NCBI RefSeq assembly: GCF_027579695.1
Contig: NC_083577.1
Coordinates: 40,181,198-40,245,197 of the forward strand
Length of the DNA: 64,000 nt
Direction: 5' to 3'
Source: Neoarius graeffei
Lineage: Eukaryota; Chordata; Actinopteri; Siluriformes; Ariidae
The translations under genes and the position numbers were made by a program. Positions 59,475-64,000 of the stretch are shown in pieces (position 1 is the stretch's first letter; each line of letters opens with the position of its first letter). Under the pieces are notes generated by a model. It did no database searches and was not told where the DNA came from. It saw nothing but the letters and a program-made list of their open reading frames with translations.

Positions 59475-61080
59475 CAGTGGTGCTTGAAAGTTTGTGAACC
59501 CTTTAGAATTTTCTATATTTCTGCATAAATATGACCTAAAACATCATCAGATTTTCACACAAGTCCTAAAAGTAGATAAAGAGAACCCAGTTAAACAAAT
59601 GAGACAAAAATATTATACTTGGTCATTTATTTATTGAGGAAAATGATCCAATATTACATATCTATGAGTGGCAAAAGTATGTGAACCTCGAGGATTAGCA
59701 GTTAATTTGAAGGTGAAATTAGAGTCAGGTGTTTTCAATCAGTGGGATGACAATCAGGCATGAGTGGGCACCCTGTTTTATTTAAAGAACAGGGATCTAT
59801 CAATGTCTGATCCTCACAACACATGTTTGTGGAAGTGTATCATGGCACGAACGAAGGAGATTTCTGAGGACCTCAGAAAAAGTGTTATTGATGCTCATCA
59901 GGCTGGAAAAGGTTACAAAACCATCTCTAAAGAGTTTGGACTCCACCAATCCACAGTCAGACAGATTGTGTACAAATGGAGGAAATTCTAAACCATTGTT
60001 ACCCTCCCCAGGAGTGGCTGACCAACAAAGATCACTCCAAGAGCAAGGCGTGTAATAGTCGGCGAGGTCACAAAGGACCCCAGAGTAACTTCTAAGCAAC
60101 TGAAGGCCTCTCTCACATTGGCTAATGTTAATGTTCATGAGTCCACCATCAGGAGAACACTGAACAACAATGGTGTGCATGGCAGGATTGCAAAGAGAAG
60201 CCACTGCTCTCCAAAAAGAACATTGCTGCTCATCTGCAGTTTGTTAAAGATCAAGTGGACAAGACAGAAGGCTATTGGAAAAATGTTTTGTGGACGGATG
60301 AGACCAAAATAAAACTTTTTGGTTTAAATGAGAAGCGTTATGTTTGGAGAAAGGAAAACACTGCATTCCAGCATAAGAATCTTATCCCATCTGTGAAACA
60401 TGGTGGTGGTAGTATCATGGTTTGGGCCTGTTTTGCTGCATCTGGGCCAGGACGGCTTGCCATCATTGATGGAACAATGAATTCTGAATTATACCAGCAA
60501 ATTCTAAAGGAAAATGTCAGGCCATCTGTCCATGAACTGAATCTCAAGAGAAGGTGGGTCATGCAGCAAGACAACGAACCTAAGCACACAAGTTGTTCTA
60601 CCAAAGAATGGTTAAAGAAGAATCAAGTTAATGTTTTGGAATGGCCAAGTCAAAATCCTGACCTTAATCCAGTCGAAATGTTGTGGAAGGACCTGAAGCG
60701 AGCAGCTCATGTGAGGAAACCCACCAGCATCCCAGAGTGGAAGCTGTTCTGTACAGAGGAATGGGCTAAAATTCCTCCAAGCCAGTGTGCAGGACTGACC
60801 AACAGTTACTGGAAGCATTTAGTTGCAGTTATTGTTGCACAAGGGGGTCACACCAGATACTGAAAGCAAAGGTTCACATGCTTTTGCCACTCATAGATAT
60901 GTAATACTGGATCATTTTCCTCAATAAATAAATGACTAAGTATAATATTTATGTCTCATTTGTTTAACTGGGTTCTCTTAATCTACTTTTAGGACTTGTG
61001 TGAAAATCTGATGATGTTTTAGGTCATATTTATGCAGAAATATAGAAAATTCTAAAGGGTTCACAAACTTTCAAGCACCA

Positions 61081-61083
<3 letters not shown>
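59475..61083 (+). mobile_element. Tc1-like transposon (family H), full length
   Basis: CAGTGGTGCTTGAAAGTTTG to CAAACTTTCAAGCACCACTG; TA at 59473-59474. Same family as 55865-56818 and 62850-64000. Confidence 0.92.
59842..60863 (+). pseudogene. Tc1-like transposase pseudogene (family H)
   Basis: Starts MARTKEISEDLRKSVIDAHQ at 59842; TAA at 59989 (Lys AAA in the copy at 63217), a frameshift near 60195, then open from about 60255 to TGA. Catalytic motifs LWTDETK, QQDNEPKH and NPVEMLW are readable. Confidence 0.9.

Positions 61084-61145
<62 letters not shown>
61083..61145. repeat. (TG)n/(TA)n/(CA)n compound microsatellite
   Basis: Lies just after the Tc1 right end. Confidence 0.9.
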
Positions 61146-61146
<1 letters not shown>

Positions 61147-61327
61147 GCACGTAAATTGGTGCAAATAAACAAACAGTCAAGGGAACTTGAAGTATAGCAG
61201 GTAAACATGAAATAAGCAGTATAAACAAACTAGCAGCTGTTAAGGTGAGGTAGTGCGGAATAGTGCAAATGAGCGAGGTAAAGTGAGATGTGCGGTCCCT
61301 GAGTTCAGTGTGTTAATGAACGATGAG

Positions 61328-61360
<33 letters not shown>
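61328..61360. repeat. (GT)n microsatellite
   Basis: About 33 bp. Confidence 0.9.
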
Positions 61361-61362
<2 letters not shown>

Positions 61363-61387
61363 GGGGGGGGACTGTGAGGATGACATG

Positions 61388-61951
61388 TCAGATGCTGAAG
61401 GGGGGGCAGGGGGGTGTGCGAGCAGAATCTGTGGCAGGGGGCAGAGGGGGGAGGAGGGGCAGAACAGGGAGGGAGTTGAGCCTCCTGACCGCCTGGTGAA
61501 AGAAACTGTTCTTGAGCCTGCTGGTTTTGGCCCGGAGACTCTGCAGTCTCCTCCCCGACGGCAGCAGACTGAAGAGGCTGTGAGATGGGTGGGTGGGGTC
61601 ACCTGCAACCCTGATGGCTTTGCGGGTGAGGCGGGAGTTATAAATATCCATTAGAGAAGGGAGAGAGACACCAATGATCCTCTCAGCTGCTCTCACGATG
61701 CGCTGCAGAGTCTTGCAGCAGGACACGGTGCAGAAGCTGTACCACACGGTGATGCAGCTGGTCAGGATGTTCTCGATGGTGCCTCTGTAGAATGTGTGCA
61801 TGATGGGGGCCGGGGCTCTTGCTCTCCTCAGTTTGCGGAGGAAGTACAGATGCTGTTGGGCTTTTTTGGCCAATGATGCAGTGTTGTTGCTCCAGGACAG
61901 GTCTTCAGAGATGTGCACACCCAGAAACTTGCTGCTGCTCACCCTCTCCAT
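61388..61951 (-). pseudogene. LINE-2 reverse transcriptase C-terminal fragment
   Basis: 187 codons: SSKFLGVHISEDLSWSNNT, FYRGTIENILTSCITVWY and PSHSLFSLLPSGRRLQSLRA are typical of the region after the RT domain in fish L2 elements. The endonuclease and RT core are missing, as in most LINE copies. Confidence 0.82.
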
Positions 61952-62047
61952 TTAATTTTCCAGGATGAAATTAAATGTGACAGAAAAAAAGATGTTTGTA
62001 TCTGAGCAGCATAAGAGAGCACTTTTCAGATTAAAGAAGAAAACATA

Positions 62048-62371
62048 ATGAAGGCTACTGGGTTTTGCTGCAAAATGAAGAAGCAAGTGTGACAGTCAAA
62101 GTGCCCAGAAGAACTGTGGCTGGTTCTGTAAGATGCTCAGTAAAACCTACAGCTCATTTCCTTATCAAGCTGCACTCACTGTACCTGAGACTGCTATTTG
62201 GTTTTGTTTTGAAGCAAAGGGTCGTCTCACACCTAATACTGACTTTGTTTCATTTATTATGGCTTACTTATAGTATTTTTTAATGTCAAAACATTTAATT
62301 TCATTATTTTTTAAGCCATTTATGGTCTACATCATTTCTTTACATGTGCCTAAGACTTTTGCACAGTACTG
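62048..62371 (+). mobile_element. Tc1-like 3'-end fragment (family E), copy 2
   Basis: GAAGGCTACTGGGTTTTGCTG...AGACTTTTGCACAGTACTGG; closer to the intact family than copy 1 (GTGCCCAGAAGAACTGTGGC). Confidence 0.7.
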
Positions 62372-62849
62372 GATATAAGAGCCATTTTACCTGGACAAAG
62401 AGTAAATCACTTTTTTAGTCAGTGACTGATGTAGTCCTGGATTTCGTCTCATCTAGAGTCACAGCTTGTTTCTCAAACAAGGGATTAAATTTGACATTTA
62501 CATTCAGCATTTTTTGTCAAGCAAAGGCATGGATGTGCCACATTAGTGAGAACTTTTGGGCATCATCAGTCAAACAAATGCTCATTCAATAATAATGCCC
62601 TTTACTTTTTGAGCACAAACCTTCATCTGTGTCATCTCTGACCCAAAGACTTAACCTTTCTTGAAGTGCTCATAACCTTAAGGGATTTTTATGCCATTTG
62701 GTAAATTTCATTGGGAAACTGGTGATTTCTGTGGAGTCAGTGATCCTATAAAACCATACAGGTTACATCAGGTTACCTGATGCTCCCAGGCTGCTTACAA
62801 GGTATAAATATGTAAATATAGAAGCTTCCTAGGATGGACAGACCACATG
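62372..62849. other. No gene recognised
   Basis: AT-rich, nothing supported. Confidence 0.45.
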
Positions 62850-64000
62850 CAGTCATGCTTGAAAGTTTGTGAACCCTTGAGAATTTTCTATATTTCTGCA
62901 TAAATATGACCTAAAACATCATCAGATTTTCACACAAGTCCTAAAAGTAGATAAAGAGAACCCAGTTAAACAAATGAGACAAAAATATTACACTTGCTCA
63001 TTTATTTATTGAGGAAAATGATCCAATATTACATATCTGTGAGTGGCAAAAATATGTGAACCTCTTGGATTAGCAGTTAATTTGAAGGTGAAATTAGAGT
63101 CAGGTGTTTTCAATCAATGGGATGGCAATCAGGTGTGAGTGGGCACCCTGTTTTATTTAAAGAACAGGGATCTATCAAAGTCTGATCTTCACAACACATG
63201 TTTGTGGAAGTGTATCATGGCACTAACAAAGGAGATTTCTGAGGACCTCAGAAAAAGTGTTGTTGATGCTCATCAGGCTGGAAAAGGTTACAAAACCATC
63301 TCTAAAGAGTTTGAACTTGACCAATCCACAGTCAGACAGATTGTGTACAAATGGAGGGAATTCAAAACCATTGTTACCCTCCCCAGGAGTGGTCGACCAA
63401 CAAAGATCACTCCAAGAGCAAAGCATGTAGTAGTTGGCGAGGTCACAAAGGATCCCAGGGTAACTTCTAAGCAACTGAAGGCCTCTCTCACATTGGCTAA
63501 TGTTAATGTTCATGAGTCCACCAGCAGGAGAACACTGGACAACAATGGTGTGCATGGCAGGGTTGCAAGGAGAAAGCCACTGCTCTCCAAAAAGAACATT
63601 GCTGCTCATCTGCAGTTTGCTAAAGATCACATGGACAAGCCAGAAGGCTATTGGAAAAATGTTTTGTGGATGGATGAGACCAAAATAGAACTTTTTGCTT
63701 TAAATGAGAAGCGTTATGTTTGGAGAAAGGAAAACACTGCATTCCAGCATAAGAACTTTATCCCATCTGTGAAACATGGTGGTAGTAGTATCATGGTTTG
63801 GGCCTGTTTTGCTGCATCTGGGCCAGGACGGCTTGCCATCATTGATGGAACAATGATTTCTGAATTATACCAGCGAATTCTAAAGGAAAATGTCAGGACA
63901 TCTGTCCATGAACTGAATCTCAAGAGAAGGTGGGTCATGCAGCAAGACAATGACCCTAAGCACACAAGTTGTTCTACCAAAGAATGGTTAAAGAAGAATA
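62850..64000 (+). mobile_element. Tc1-like transposon (family H), cut by window end
   Basis: Starts CAGTCATGCTTGAAAGTTTG; 5' region and transposase follow in the usual order. The right end lies outside the window. Confidence 0.9.
63217..64000 (+). CDS. Tc1-like transposase, open to the window edge (partial)
   Basis: ATG at 63217 (MALTKEISEDLRKSVVDAHQ) reads 261 codons without a stop to the last base. Helix-turn-helix, a GRPTK (AT-hook-like) motif, and the first two catalytic positions are present: LWMDETK (Met where sister copies have Thr) and QQDNDPKH. The C-terminal E would fall beyond the window. It avoids both lesions of the sister copy at 59842-60863. Whether it is complete cannot be judged here. 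Confidence 0.85.
   Translation, partial: MALTKEISEDLRKSVVDAHQAGKGYKTISKEFELDQSTVRQIVYKWREFKTIVTLPRSGRPTKITPRAKHVVVGEVTKDPRVTSKQLKASLTLANVNVHESTSRRTLDNNGVHGRVARRKPLLSKKNIAAHLQFAKDHMDKPEGYWKNVLWMDETKIELFALNEKRYVWRKENTAFQHKNFIPSVKHGGSSIMVWACFAASGPGRLAIIDGTMISELYQRILKENVRTSVHELNLKRRWVMQQDNDPKHTSCSTKEWLKKN

Larger units (their letters stand above)
59139..61952 (-). mobile_element. 5'-truncated LINE-2 with a Tc1 in its 3' region
   Basis: Reverse-transcriptase C-terminal frame at 61951-61388 followed on the minus strand by an untranslated part, then (after the Tc1 at 59475-61083) the tail with GACAATAAAGTTGACTTGAC. L2-type wording and tail; assignment of both pieces to one insertion is inference. 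Confidence 0.7.

Overview
The window is vertebrate nuclear DNA, almost certainly from a ray-finned fish. It carries one host gene split by long introns and a dense, nested load of Tc1/mariner, hAT, piggyBac-like, Helitron-like, SINE and LINE-2 sequence. The abundance of Tc1-like elements is typical of teleosts (catfish-like or another otophysan is plausible), but the species cannot be fixed from the sequence. No prokaryotic genes, CRISPR arrays or rRNA genes are present. The only tRNA-like sequences are SINE heads.

The host gene is an ANKRD50-type gene (best named ankrd50l) on the minus strand. Three coding exons, 28235-27799, 10509-10262 and 7903-4299, join in frame to 4290 nt, coding for 1429 aa. 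The protein has an N-terminal P-loop (STAND-like) NTPase, about 18 ankyrin repeats, a Ser-rich tail and a C-terminal ETPL PDZ-ligand-like end. Intron 1 is about 17.3 kb and intron 2 about 2.35 kb. A GT donor directly after the stop codon suggests a 3'UTR intron. The stretch upstream of the ATG contains several short upstream ORFs, and a CpG-rich tract near 30.5-30.92 kb is the likely promoter side.

Layout. 0-4.25 kb: three Tc1-like elements, two of them abutting at one shared TA. 4.3-28.5 kb: the gene; its introns hold a Tc1-type MITE with a nested 691-bp MITE, a Tc1 with an open transposase, a foldback MITE, a roughly 0.9-kb repeat (E1) broken by a BED/hAT deletion derivative and a Helitron-like element, a Tc1 broken by a 2-kb Helitron-like element, and a hAT. 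A composite SINE is broken by a BED-coding insert. 28.5-38 kb: SINEs, a duplicated promoter-side segment, a DD34D mariner relic and a hAT inside Tc1 debris. 38.9-45.9 kb: a Tc1 with an unusual inverted duplication of its own 3' end, the second (inverted) E1 copy with a clean Helitron-like insertion, and tandem SINEs. 46-51 kb: a piggyBac-like MITE, a Gypsy remnant with LTR, and a TTAA-flanked foldback with a nested hAT. 51.9-64 kb: several Tc1-like elements and a 5'-truncated LINE-2, with a Tc1 copy running off the right edge whose transposase frame is still open.

The strongest material for a second look is the set of nested insertions whose empty sites are present in the same window. These fix target-site behaviour directly: Helitron-like insertion between A and T without duplication, 3-bp duplication by the 691-bp MITE, and 6- and 8-bp duplications by hAT-type elements.
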